DNA of 64,000 bases. Source: Pseudomonadota bacterium (GTDB lineage Bacteria; Pseudomonadota; Gammaproteobacteria; Halothiobacillales; Halothiobacillaceae). Below, one piece after another: positions 38,008 through 46,418 of this stretch (the stretch's first letter is position 1; each line of letters opens with the position of its first letter). The stretch is from assembly GCA_021801265.1 (NCBI GenBank), contig JAJYYE010000010.1, positions 434,001 to 498,000 of the forward strand, in the 5' to 3' direction. The notes below the pieces were generated by a model. That model saw nothing but the letters and a program-made list of their open reading frames with translations. It was not told the origin of the DNA and made no database searches. The position numbers were made by a program, and so were the translations under genes.

Positions 38008-38913
38008 CTAAAGTAACATCGCCGCACCGCGCACACCGCTGGAATCACCAAATTCTGGTGCCACCAAGCGGGTGGTGATGGGGTCGGAAAATACATAGTT
38101 ATCCCAGCGCCTTGGCACCTCGGTATACAGACGCGTGACGTTCGACAGGCCACCGCCCAGCACAATCACCTCGGGATCGAAGATATTAATAAGATGCGCC
38201 AACGCCCGCGCCAATCGATCGGTGTAGCGCGAAATTGCCGATTCTGCTGCCACGTTGCCCGCTACGGCCATGGCGACAATCTCAACGGTTGACCGCGCTT
38301 GGCCGGTGACGGTTTGAAATTCACGGGCGAAGGCGGGACCCGACAACCATTGTTCGATACACCCTGGCAGGCCGCACCAACACATCGGCCCCGGATATTC
38401 TTCGGGCATCGGCCAAGGCAAGGGATTGTGTCCCCATTCGCCCGCAATGGCGTTACGGCCCACATGTAGTTGACCACGAACGACCAAAGCCCCCCCCACG
38501 CCGGTGCCGAGAATCGCCCCAAAGACCGAACCCGCGCCCGCCGCTGCACCACCTTGCGCCTCCGATAACGCGAGGCAATTGGCATCATTGGCCATCACCA
38601 CCGGACGATTCAAGCGCGCTTCAATATCGGCTCTGAGCGGTTGATCGTTCAACACCACGGAATTGGCATTTTTAATCAACCCGGTACGAGGTGAAGTGGT
38701 GCCGGGCGTACCAATACCAATTGAATCGACCCGTCCCAGTTGGGATTCTGCCGTTTCAATCAGGGTGGCCATGGTTTCAATCGTGCCGCGATAATCGCCT
38801 TGCGGCGTGGGCAGGCGTTGACGGAATAGAAATGCGCCCGAGTCATTCAGCACCGCGACTTCAATCTTGGTGCCCCCTAAATCCACCCCCAGCCTCATGG
38901 TCTGGCGCAGCAT
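38008..38913 (-). CDS. mak: ROK-family sugar kinase, fructokinase Mak-like
   Basis: Cytoplasmic sugar kinase of 301 residues, close to E. coli Mak (YajF) along its length. The phosphate loop is GVDLGGTKIEVAVL, followed by TPQGDYRGTIETMATLI and ANDANCLALSEAQGGAAAG with the catalytic aspartate. The ROK zinc site is visible as GHNPLPW then CWCGLPGCIE. FDPEVIVLGGGLSN and GDSSGVRGAAML close the fold. Fructose or mannose phosphorylation is inferred from Mak. The ATG at 38913 lies 3 bp after tpx; the ATG at 38898 (MRLGVDLGG) matches Mak better, and neither has a clear ribosome binding site. Confidence 0.88.
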   Translation of the reverse strand: MLRQTMRLGVDLGGTKIEVAVLNDSGAFLFRQRLPTPQGDYRGTIETMATLIETAESQLGRVDSIGIGTPGTTSPRTGLIKNANSVVLNDQPLRADIEARLNRPVVMANDANCLALSEAQGGAAAGAGSVFGAILGTGVGGALVVRGQLHVGRNAIAGEWGHNPLPWPMPEEYPGPMCWCGLPGCIEQWLSGPAFAREFQTVTGQARSTVEIVAMAVAGNVAAESAISRYTDRLARALAHLINIFDPEVIVLGGGLSNVTRLYTEVPRRWDNYVFSDPITTRLVAPEFGDSSGVRGAAMLL

Positions 38914-38916
38914 AAA

Positions 38917-39414
38917 TTACAGTGCGGCTAAGGCAGCGGTGTAATTGGGTTCCTCGGCAATTTCACCCACCAGCTCGACGTACTTCACCTGATTATGCGC
39001 ATCCAGCACCATCACTGCACGTGCGGCTAGCTGTGCCAGTGCGCTATCGCTCATCAATACGCCGTAATCGGTCAAAAACTCGGGATGCCGGAACGTGGAG
39101 AGATTAATCACCCGATCCAGCCCTTCGGCACCACAAAACCGGCTTTGCGCAAAGGGTAAATCGGCGGAAATACATAGCACCACGACATCGGCGCGGCTAC
39201 CGGCTTTTGCATTGAACGAACGCACCGATTGCGCACAAGTGGGCGTATCCAGACTCGGGAAAATATTCAGGATTTTTTGCTTACCTGCAAAATCGGCCAG
39301 CGTTTTCTCGTTCAACTCGGCATCGGTTAGGGTAAATGCGGGCGCCGCTTTCCCAACGACCGGCAAATGGCCAGCAACATGCACGGGATTGCCTAAAAAA
39401 GTGACTGTACTCAT
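38917..39414 (-). CDS. tpx: Thiol peroxidase (atypical 2-Cys peroxiredoxin)
   Basis: Periplasm- or cytoplasm-type Tpx of 165 residues that reduces organic hydroperoxides with thioredoxin. The peroxidatic cysteine is Cys60 in [12 protein letters not shown] and the resolving cysteine is Cys94 in SRFCGAEG. The family ending [21 protein letters not shown] is intact. No signal peptide is visible. The sugar kinase gene follows after three bases on the same strand, so the two probably share a transcript. Confidence 0.96.
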   Translation of the reverse strand: MSTVTFLGNPVHVAGHLPVVGKAAPAFTLTDAELNEKTLADFAGKQKILNIFPSLDTPTCAQSVRSFNAKAGSRADVVVLCISADLPFAQSRFCGAEGLDRVINLSTFRHPEFLTDYGVLMSDSALAQLAARAVMVLDAHNQVKYVELVGEIAEEPNYTAALAAL

Positions 39415-39473
39415 AGGAATAACCTCTTGAATTTTTGAGAATGAATCAGTGGCGTAGGATGAATTACCCCATT

Positions 39474-39941
39474 TTAGTTACGTAGGGTGGCAATCAATCG
39501 CTTGGGATTCAAGAGCAAATCCAACGTATCCTGAATGGAATGGCTCACCAAATCCGCTGCATCCACCGTGACCCGCGCCGCACATTCGGCTTGAATCACC
39601 ACAATACCTAAAGCGGCCGCGTGCAACATCACCGCATCGTTACGGCCATTACCCACCGCCACGCATTGCGCTCCGAGTTCCTGCACAAAATTGGCTTTTG
39701 CTTGATCTTGCGCGCCGCTGCCTAAAATTTTAAGCGTTATGGGCAAACCCGCAAGCACGCGGGCTGCGCTGCTGTTGGTATCAGCGGTAATTACATGGAT
39801 TTCCAGCGATTCAGCCAAAGCGGTGATCCGCGCTGCAACGCCATCGATCAGGGCGCCATCCTCGGCCAGCGTGCCGTTAAAATCGAGCACCAGATGGGCG
39901 AAGCGATACATTGCGCCGCCGGGAATATCAATCGCCAGCAT
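39474..39941 (-). CDS. HAD-superfamily protein, soluble P-type-ATPase-like
   Basis: A 155-residue protein with a minimal HAD fold. Motif I is [11 protein letters not shown] with Asp20 as nucleophile but Asn in place of the second aspartate of normal HAD phosphatases, as in the soluble P-type-ATPase-like group. Motif IV is [11 protein letters not shown]. No cap domain or membrane segment is present. Substrate and role are not known. The ATG at 39941 is preferred because GAGGGGG lies 6 bases ahead; it overlaps the end of apbC by 14 bases. ATGs at 39947 and 39995 are less likely. Confidence 0.72.
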   Translation of the reverse strand: MLAIDIPGGAMYRFAHLVLDFNGTLAEDGALIDGVAARITALAESLEIHVITADTNSSAARVLAGLPITLKILGSGAQDQAKANFVQELGAQCVAVGNGRNDAVMLHAAALGIVVIQAECAARVTVDAADLVSHSIQDTLDLLLNPKRLIATLRN

Positions 39942-41061
39942 CGCCATCCCCCTCTTCAACAATAATGTTTGGACCATCCAGATCATCGCTGCCACGCACC
40001 ATCCGCCCTAAAATCGCCGCCATTTTTCGGGCGGTTTCGCGGTAACTTTGCGTGATGGGTGAATCCGGCGAGCGCACCACGGTGGGCTTGCCCTCGTCTA
40101 AATCCCGACGAATCGCCAAATCCAGCGGTAAACTGCCGAGCAGCTCAACAAAATACTCATGGGCCAGTTTTTGGCCGCCGCCCGTGCCGAAAATCGGCTC
40201 AACCTGCCCACAATTCGAGCAAATGTGCATTGCCATGTTTTCAACGATACCAATGACCGGCACATTGACTTTTTCAAACATTGAAATGGCTTTGCGCGCA
40301 TCAAGCAGGGCAATATCTTGCGGCGTGGTGACGATGACACTGCCCGCCACGGGCACTTTTTGCGCCAAGGTAAGCTGAATATCACCGGTGCCCGGCGGCA
40401 TATCGACGATCAGATAGTCCAAGTCATCCCAGCGGGTATCGTTCAATAGCTGCATCAGCGCCGAAGTCGCCATCGGGCCACGCCAAACCATCGCCTGTTT
40501 ATCGTCGACCAAATAGCCGATTGACATGGTTTGCAGGCCATAAGCCATGATGGGCTGCATCGAGCGATCATCCCGCACCGTGGGCGTGGCCTTCGTGCCC
40601 AGCATCAACGGTTGGCTGGGGCCATAAATATCGGCATCAAGCAGGCCAACCCGCGCGCCCTCCGCAGCCAGTGCCAATGCGAGATTCACGCTGGTGGTGG
40701 ATTTACCCACCCCACCCTTGCCTGAAGCCACCGCAATAATGTTGCGCACCCCCGGCACAGGCTTACCTTGCTGCCGACTACCGATGGGGCTGACAAACGC
40801 AATCGTGGTTTTAACGGTTTTTACCCCGTCAATCGTGCGGGCGGTTTGCTCGATGTGTGCCGTGAGTTCCACGTCATAACCCGCTGCCGGATAATCAAGC
40901 ACCACATCAATCTCGGCGGTATCACCCAGCACCTCAGCGCGCTCGATAAAGCCCGCCACGGCAAACGATTGATGGTTATGCGGATCAATCAAGCCACCCA
41001 ATGCCGTTCGCAGCAGGGTGGATTTTGCGGTATCGATTTTTTTCCCCAATAGGCCAAACAT
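39928..41061 (-). CDS. apbC: Iron-sulfur cluster carrier ApbC/Mrp (P-loop NTPase)
   Basis: Homodimeric Fe-S cluster carrier of 377 residues. An N-terminal MIP18/DUF59-like domain (about residues 10-90) precedes the deviant Walker A GKGGVGKST at 114-122, then DADIYGPSQPLMLG and VDMPPGTGDIQLTL. The CxxC in HICSNCG near the C-terminus is the cluster-bridging motif of the family. The ATG at 41061 has GGAGG six bases before it; the longer frame to 41160 runs into the lysS gap and encodes no known domain. It is on the same strand as lysS, 46 bp downstream. Confidence 0.94.
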   Translation of the reverse strand: MFGLLGKKIDTAKSTLLRTALGGLIDPHNHQSFAVAGFIERAEVLGDTAEIDVVLDYPAAGYDVELTAHIEQTARTIDGVKTVKTTIAFVSPIGSRQQGKPVPGVRNIIAVASGKGGVGKSTTSVNLALALAAEGARVGLLDADIYGPSQPLMLGTKATPTVRDDRSMQPIMAYGLQTMSIGYLVDDKQAMVWRGPMATSALMQLLNDTRWDDLDYLIVDMPPGTGDIQLTLAQKVPVAGSVIVTTPQDIALLDARKAISMFEKVNVPVIGIVENMAMHICSNCGQVEPIFGTGGGQKLAHEYFVELLGSLPLDLAIRRDLDEGKPTVVRSPDSPITQSYRETARKMAAILGRMVRGSDDLDGPNIIVEEGDGDAGD

Positions 41062-41107
41062 CAACAACCTCCAACATTCAGTAGTGCGAAAACAAACGGA
41101 AGCGAAA

Positions 41108-42628
41108 TTACTCAGGCCGCATATGCGGGAATAACAAAACGTCGCGAATCGACGGCGCATCGGTGAGCAGCATCACCAGGCGATCAATGCCAATCCCTTC
41201 GCCCGCCGTTGGCGGCAAGCCGTGTTCGAGTGCACGAATGTAATCGGCATCAAAGTGCATGGCTTCGTCATCGCCGGCGTCTTTTTCGGCCACTTGCGCC
41301 ATGAAGCGCTCGGCCTGATCTTCAGCGTCGTTCAATTCCGAGAACCCGTTGGCAAGCTCACGCCCGCCGACAAAAAACTCGAAGCGATCGGTCACGAATG
41401 GGTTCGTATCGTTGCGGCGCGCTAACGGCGACACCTCGGCGGGATATTCGGTAATGAAGGTCGGCTGGATCAGTTTGTGTTCGGCGGTTTCTTCAAAAAT
41501 TTCGATTTGGATTTTGCCCAAGCCGTAGCTATCTTTGACCTTAATCCCCAACCCTTCCGCTACGGCGCGGGCGCGGGCGATATCAGCAACATCATCCCGC
41601 GTCAGGTTCGGATTGTGTGCCAGAATCGCATCCACCACCGATAATCGGGCGAATGGCTGCGCCAAATCGAACTCGGTGCCTTGGTAGGTAATCGTGGTTG
41701 AACCGCAGACATTTGCCGCCAACTGGCGCAGCAAATCTTCGGTCATGTCCATCAAATCGATGTAATCGGCATAGGCCTGATAAAACTCGATCATCGTGAA
41801 TTCAGGGTTGTGGCGCGTCGACAAGCCTTCGTTACGGAAATTACGGTTAATCTCGTACACACGCTCAAAGCCGCCGACCACCAGCCGCTTCAAATACAGC
41901 TCCGGCGCAATACGCAGGTATAAATCCATATCAAGCGCGTTGTGGAAGGTCGTGAACGGTTTGGCCGATGCACCGCCCGGAATCACGTGCATCATCGGGG
42001 TTTCGACTTCCAAAAAGTCTTTTTGATTTAAATAATGACGAATGAATTGGATGATTTGCGTGCGTTTGCGGAAGGTATCGCGCACCGGCTCGTTCATGAT
42101 CAGGTCGACATAGCGCTGGCGATAACGCTGCTCGGTATCTGACATACCATGGAATTTATCCGGCAAAGGGCGCAAGCTTTTCGTCAGCAGGCGCAAAGTA
42201 TCGACCTTAACCGACAATTCGCCTTTTTGGGTTTTGAACAACTTACCTTCACCACCGACGATATCGCCGATGTCCCACGTTTTGAAATCTTCATACACCG
42301 CATCACCCAGCGCATCGCGGGCAACATACAACTGAATGCGACCACTATGATCGAGCAGCGATAAAAAGCTCGCCTTGCCCATCAGCCGTTTAGCCATCAC
42401 CCGACCGGCAACCACCACCCGAAGCGGGGTTTCTTCGAAAAATTCCGTGGGTTTTTCAGCATATTCCGCGTGAAGTTCGCCCGCACTCGCATCGCGACGA
42501 AAATCGTTCGGAAAAGCATTGCCGTTTTCGCGGATGCGCTTTAATTTTTCGCGGCGCTCAGCAATGAGTTTGTTCTCGTCAACGTGGCGTTCTTCGGCGT
42601 GCGCACTGGGGGATTCATGTTCGGACAT
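41108..42628 (-). CDS. lysS: Lysyl-tRNA synthetase, class II
   Basis: Charges tRNA-Lys; 506 residues. The N-terminal OB-fold anticodon domain (about 65-160: [30 protein letters not shown]) is followed by the class II core with motif 2 [26 protein letters not shown] and motif 3 in [15 protein letters not shown]. In E. coli lysS directly follows prfB; here the ccdAB pair lies between. The lysS ATG comes three bases after the ccdB stop, with only a weak GGA ahead, so its translation may be coupled to ccdB. Confidence 0.97.
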   Translation of the reverse strand: MSEHESPSAHAEERHVDENKLIAERREKLKRIRENGNAFPNDFRRDASAGELHAEYAEKPTEFFEETPLRVVVAGRVMAKRLMGKASFLSLLDHSGRIQLYVARDALGDAVYEDFKTWDIGDIVGGEGKLFKTQKGELSVKVDTLRLLTKSLRPLPDKFHGMSDTEQRYRQRYVDLIMNEPVRDTFRKRTQIIQFIRHYLNQKDFLEVETPMMHVIPGGASAKPFTTFHNALDMDLYLRIAPELYLKRLVVGGFERVYEINRNFRNEGLSTRHNPEFTMIEFYQAYADYIDLMDMTEDLLRQLAANVCGSTTITYQGTEFDLAQPFARLSVVDAILAHNPNLTRDDVADIARARAVAEGLGIKVKDSYGLGKIQIEIFEETAEHKLIQPTFITEYPAEVSPLARRNDTNPFVTDRFEFFVGGRELANGFSELNDAEDQAERFMAQVAEKDAGDDEAMHFDADYIRALEHGLPPTAGEGIGIDRLVMLLTDAPSIRDVLLFPHMRPE

Positions 42629-42631
42629 CAG

Positions 42632-42946
42632 TTAAATTCCGGTAAATAAAAGGTCAATCGCCGCGAGAATGGCAGCGCGTTCGTTCGTTAAATTCGCCAC
42701 AGGGCCACGCAAGCTACGCGAAGATACAGCGGCCATTTGCGGAATTAACACCCGGTAGGACGTGCCATCCACCAGCACTTCAGGGAATAGGCGCGTGCCT
42801 GCATTCGCCAATAAATGCGCGGGCGTGAGCGGTGCGACCACAACAGAATCGGCAATATCGACCAAGTTCGATTGCAAGCTCACCACCAGGGGGTGCGTTT
42901 TTTTGCCTGATGGATAGGCAAACACCGTCAATTGCGCCACTATCAA
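42632..42946 (-). CDS. ccdB: CcdB-family toxin
   Basis: Toxin of a type II toxin-antitoxin pair; F-plasmid CcdB poisons DNA gyrase. The 104-residue protein keeps the CcdB fold pattern: a beta-strand start (QLTVFAY), HPLVVSLQSNLVD, VVVAPLTPAHLL, RLFPEVLVDGTSYRVLIPQMAAVSSRSL, and the C-terminal helix AAILAAIDLLFTGI. The F-plasmid protein ends in Trp-Gly-Ile, whose Trp is key for gyrase poisoning; here the Trp position is Thr102. The start overlaps ccdA by ATGA, and lysS begins three bases after the stop. Confidence 0.9.
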   Translation of the reverse strand: MIVAQLTVFAYPSGKKTHPLVVSLQSNLVDIADSVVVAPLTPAHLLANAGTRLFPEVLVDGTSYRVLIPQMAAVSSRSLRGPVANLTNERAAILAAIDLLFTGI

Positions 42947-43191
42947 AACAGCCTCAAACCATCGCTAAATAAGCCATGTTCCGCAAGGTGGGCATTGTAA
43001 ACTTCTAGCGACGCTTTAATCTCTTCGCGCAACACACGCTCGTGTTCAGCTCGAATTAATTCAGCCAGCCGCTCTTCCGCCGCCCGGGAAACATTAATTT
43101 TCAAGGCCCGTGCTTGCCGAAGTAAATCGCTGTTAATACTCACATTGGTCGCTTGTTTCGCTGCGGATTCATCATAGATAACGGCGCTCAC
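42943..43191 (-). CDS. ccdA: CcdA-family antitoxin
   Basis: Antitoxin partner of CcdB and likely autorepressor of the pair. A ribbon-helix-helix N-terminus (ATNVSINSDLLRQARALKINVSRAAEERLAELIRAE) is followed by a flexible C-terminal arm (EVYNAHLAEHGLFSDGLRLF) that binds and neutralises CcdB. A GTG start at 43191 follows AAGGTGAA and yields 82 residues beginning near the YDxSA motif common to chromosomal CcdA proteins. The ATG at 43224, 12 bases after the prfB stop, gives 93 residues and cannot be excluded. Confidence 0.88.
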   Translation of the reverse strand: MSAVIYDESAAKQATNVSINSDLLRQARALKINVSRAAEERLAELIRAEHERVLREEIKASLEVYNAHLAEHGLFSDGLRLF

Positions 43192-43236
43192 GGCTTCACC
43201 TTTATGTGCATCATTAATGCGCATAAAGATAGCACA

Positions 43237-44335
43237 CTAAAGTCCGCTTTTGAGACTGGCTTCGATAAACGGGTCTAAATCGCCATCCAGTACAGCTTGG
43301 GTGTTACCCGTTTCATAATTGGTGCGTAAATCCTTAATACGGGATTGATCCAGCACATACGAGCGAATTTGGTTACCCCAGGATACGTCGGACTTGGTAT
43401 CTTCCAAAGCCTGACTGACCGCATTGCGCTTCTGCACTTCCAACTCATACAGCTTGGCTTTGAGCATTTTCATGGCGCGTTCACGGTTTTGAATTTGCGA
43501 GCGTTCCGCTTGACACGCCACCACCACACCCGTAGGCAAATGGGTGAAGCGCACCGCAGATTCGGTTCGGTTAACGTGCTGGCCGCCCGCACCCGATGCG
43601 CGATATACATCGACGCGCAAATCAGCAGGATTCACTTCAATCTCGATGTTGTCGTCAATTTCAGGCGACACAAACACCGAGGCAAACGAGGTGTGGCGGC
43701 GGTTATCCGAATCAAATGGTGATTTCCGCACCAAGCGATGCACGCCGATTTCGGTACGTAACCAGCCGAAGGCGTATTCGCCCTCAAACCGAATGGTAGC
43801 GGATTTAACCCCGGCCACATCGCCATCTGACAGTTCGACCACCTCGGTTTTAAACCCGCGTCGATCGCCCCAGCGCAGATACATGCGCAGCAAAATGCTC
43901 GCCCAATCCTGTGCTTCGGTACCGCCCGCGCCCGCCTGAATATCCAAAAAAGCGTTGGATTCATCCATTTCACCCGAAAACATGCGGCGGAATTCCAAAT
44001 CGGCAATTTGCCGTTCGAATTCTGCAACCTCTTTCTCGATGGCTGCTACGGAGGCTTCATCATCTTCTTCAGCGGCCATGTCGAGTAAGTCGGCGTTATC
44101 GCTCAACCCCTGCGCCATATCGGCCAAGGTATGCACCACACGCTCCAGTGCTGCGCGCTCTTTGCCTAAAGCCTGCGCCCGCGCCGGATCGCTCCATACA
44201 TCCGGCACTTCCAATTCACGGTCAACTTCTTCGAGGCGCTCTTTTTTGACATCGAAGTCAAAGATACCCCCGGAGCGCGGTAGCACGCGCTGACAGGTCT
44301 TTGATTCGGAACAGGATCGGGTTAATTTCAAGCAT
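43237..44335 (-). CDS. prfB: Peptide chain release factor 2, with programmed +1 frameshift
   Basis: Releases peptides at UGA and UAA. Translation starts at the ATG at 44335 and reads [25 protein letters not shown], then meets an in-frame TGA at 44260-44258. The site GGGGGTATCTTTGAC (Shine-Dalgarno-like G run, CTT, TGA, C) is the classical release-factor-2 autoregulatory frameshift. A +1 slip continues as [12 protein letters not shown], giving a 365-residue product, the E. coli length. Motifs SPF ([14 protein letters not shown]) for stop-codon reading and GGQ ([14 protein letters not shown]) for hydrolysis are present. An uninterrupted reading of the main frame would give a spurious N-terminus. 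Confidence 0.97.
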
Positions 44336-44524
44336 GGGTTTGGTTCATCAGGCTGAGTCTTTAAGGCCGCGTAGTGTAGCGCAAAGCGCTCAAAATTCCG
44401 TCACGCTCACGTCACGAAGTTACAAAATTCCCCAGCGAATCCGCCAGGGAATCGGCTAGACTACGCCAAATTATTTAACACCACGTTCGCCCATTTATTC
44501 AGAATCGTCTCACCGGAGTTACTC

Positions 44525-44812
44525 ATGGCCATCACCCATAACCGTTTTTTCAACGATACCGTCCAATCCCTGCGCTTCAATCATGGGGCAGCCGGCGCTA
44601 CCGTGGGCGTCATGTTGCCGGGCACGCACGTCTTCAATCTTACAGCGCCTGAGACCATGAGCGTGGTCGCCGGGGAAATGTCCGTATCCATTAACGATGC
44701 GCCCGAGTTCGTCGCCCCCGCAGGCACGGTGTTTGAAGCGCCAGCGAACAGCACATTGCAGATGCGCTGCAGCGTCGATACCGCTTATCTCTGCCAGTTT
44801 CACCCCGCATAA
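44525..44812 (+). CDS. ppnP: Pyrimidine/purine nucleoside phosphorylase PpnP (YaiE family)
   Basis: Small cupin-fold enzyme (95 residues) that splits several nucleosides phosphorolytically to base and ribose 1-phosphate. The family pattern is clear: NRFFNDTVQSLRFNH, ATVGVMLPGTHVFNLTAPETMSVVAGEMSVSI, GTVFEAPANSTLQMR and the ending AYLCQF. GGAG lies 6 bases before the ATG. It is divergent from prfB. A strong imperfect hairpin (44822-44857) follows the stop but has no T run. Confidence 0.93.
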   Translation: MAITHNRFFNDTVQSLRFNHGAAGATVGVMLPGTHVFNLTAPETMSVVAGEMSVSINDAPEFVAPAGTVFEAPANSTLQMRCSVDTAYLCQFHPA

Positions 44813-44892
44813 CTGACCACGACCCGCTATCGTCATCAAGCCGCCCGATAGCCGGGTTCCGAATTCCTTTACCGTCCTATTGAGCGCCACGT

Positions 44893-46359
44893 ATGCCCCA
44901 AATTTTTCATCAATTTGCGCGCCTTATCCTTTTGAGTCTATTCGGTTTTTCAATTGGGCTGAGTCAATCGCCGCCCCTATCGGCCGCCGAAGCCGCTATC
45001 CCCGCCAGCGTGCTGGATACCCTGAAAAAACAAAAACTCAGCATCGATGATCTCGGCATCTGGATTCAAGCCGTTGATAGTAACAAACCGCTGCTCGCCC
45101 ATCTGCCCGATGATGTATTCAACCCCGCCTCGGTGATGAAACTGGTCACCTCGATCGTGGCACTGGATGTGCTTGGGTCAAACTACCAATGGCCTACACG
45201 GGTTTATGCCGATGCGATGCCGGTTAATGGCGTGATTCACGGTAACCTGTACATTAAAGGCGCGGGCGATCCCTGGTTTCGCAGTGAAGATTTGTGGGAT
45301 TTGATTCGCCAACTGCATGATCTGGGCGTGCAGCAAATTACCGGCAAACTGATCCTCGATAACAGCTACTTCGACCCGGGTCCGGCCGACCCCAGCGAGT
45401 TCGACGATCACCCCGAGCGCGTGTATAACGCCCTGCCCCAAGCCCTGTTGCTCGACAATCGCGCCACCCGCGTGCTTATCGCCCCGCCCGATCAAACCGG
45501 CAAGGGCGCGATAGTCAAAGCATGGCCGCCGAATCAAAATCTTACCGTACATAACGAGGTCAAACTCAATAAAGGGGCCTGCGTCGGCAAAAATAATCAG
45601 CCAGCCATTGCCGTCCTCAATTCAGACACCAACACCCCTACCCTGAATATCACCGGCACCATCAGCACTGAATGCCAACCCGACCAATATTATTTGGTCG
45701 CGGGCAACGCCAACGATGCATTTTATTCAGCCTTCGCTCACCTATTCGCAGCGCAAGGCGGCAAAATCGATGGCGTGTGGAGCGAGGGTATCGTACCGAA
45801 AAATGCGGTATATCTCGTGCAGCACAACTCTGAAAATTTGACCCAATACCTGTATTTGCAAAATAAATGGTCGAACAATTTGATGGCGCGGCAGATATTC
45901 CTCACCATCGGTGCCGAACTTGAGGGCGCACCTGGGACCCTGCTCAAATCCAAAACCGCCATTGACGGATGGCTCAAACGGCAAGGCTTTAACTGGCCGG
46001 GGTTTGATATCGAAAATGGCTCGGGTCTCTCACGCAAAGATCGCATCAGCCCGCGAGAAATGGGGCAGCTTCTGCGATACGCCTGGGATAGCCCCACCAT
46101 GCCGGAGCTCATGGCATCCTTACCCATCGCGGGCATCGACGGCACCATGCGCAAACGCCTGCGCGGCGAAGCGGCACGCGGGATGATCCATCTAAAAACC
46201 GGCACCCTGCGCGACGTGCGCGCCGGTGCGGGGTATATCCTCACTGAATCCGGCAGGCGGTATGTGGTCGTGATTTTGCAGAATGAACCGAATGTGCAAA
46301 ATGGCGGTGGCAGCCGTGTGCAAGATGCGCTGCTCGATTGGCTATATACCAACGGTTGA
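44893..46359 (+). CDS. dacB: D-alanyl-D-alanine carboxypeptidase/endopeptidase (PBP4 type)
   Basis: Periplasmic class C penicillin-binding protein (488 residues) that trims or cleaves peptidoglycan cross-links. An N-terminal signal peptide covers about residues 1-32 (hydrophobic LILLSLFGFSIGL, ending near SAAEA). The SxxK catalytic motif is SVMK at 80-83 in FNPASVMKLVT, SGL in ENGSGLSRKDRISP is the second motif, and KTG lies in HLKTGTLRDVRAGAGYI. The inserted domains of PBP4 fit between motifs one and two. It lies 80 bp after ppnP on the same strand. Confidence 0.94.
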   Translation: MPQIFHQFARLILLSLFGFSIGLSQSPPLSAAEAAIPASVLDTLKKQKLSIDDLGIWIQAVDSNKPLLAHLPDDVFNPASVMKLVTSIVALDVLGSNYQWPTRVYADAMPVNGVIHGNLYIKGAGDPWFRSEDLWDLIRQLHDLGVQQITGKLILDNSYFDPGPADPSEFDDHPERVYNALPQALLLDNRATRVLIAPPDQTGKGAIVKAWPPNQNLTVHNEVKLNKGACVGKNNQPAIAVLNSDTNTPTLNITGTISTECQPDQYYLVAGNANDAFYSAFAHLFAAQGGKIDGVWSEGIVPKNAVYLVQHNSENLTQYLYLQNKWSNNLMARQIFLTIGAELEGAPGTLLKSKTAIDGWLKRQGFNWPGFDIENGSGLSRKDRISPREMGQLLRYAWDSPTMPELMASLPIAGIDGTMRKRLRGEAARGMIHLKTGTLRDVRAGAGYILTESGRRYVVVILQNEPNVQNGGGSRVQDALLDWLYTNG

Positions 46360-46418
46360 GCAAGCAGACCGGATGTAGTGCAGTTGAATCCGGGCTGCGG
46401 ATTATTGGCGCCAACGGC

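Noticed and set aside
44240-44335. prfB as a frameshifted pseudogene
   Set aside because: The frame break is exactly the conserved programmed +1 site, and the rest of RF2 is intact.
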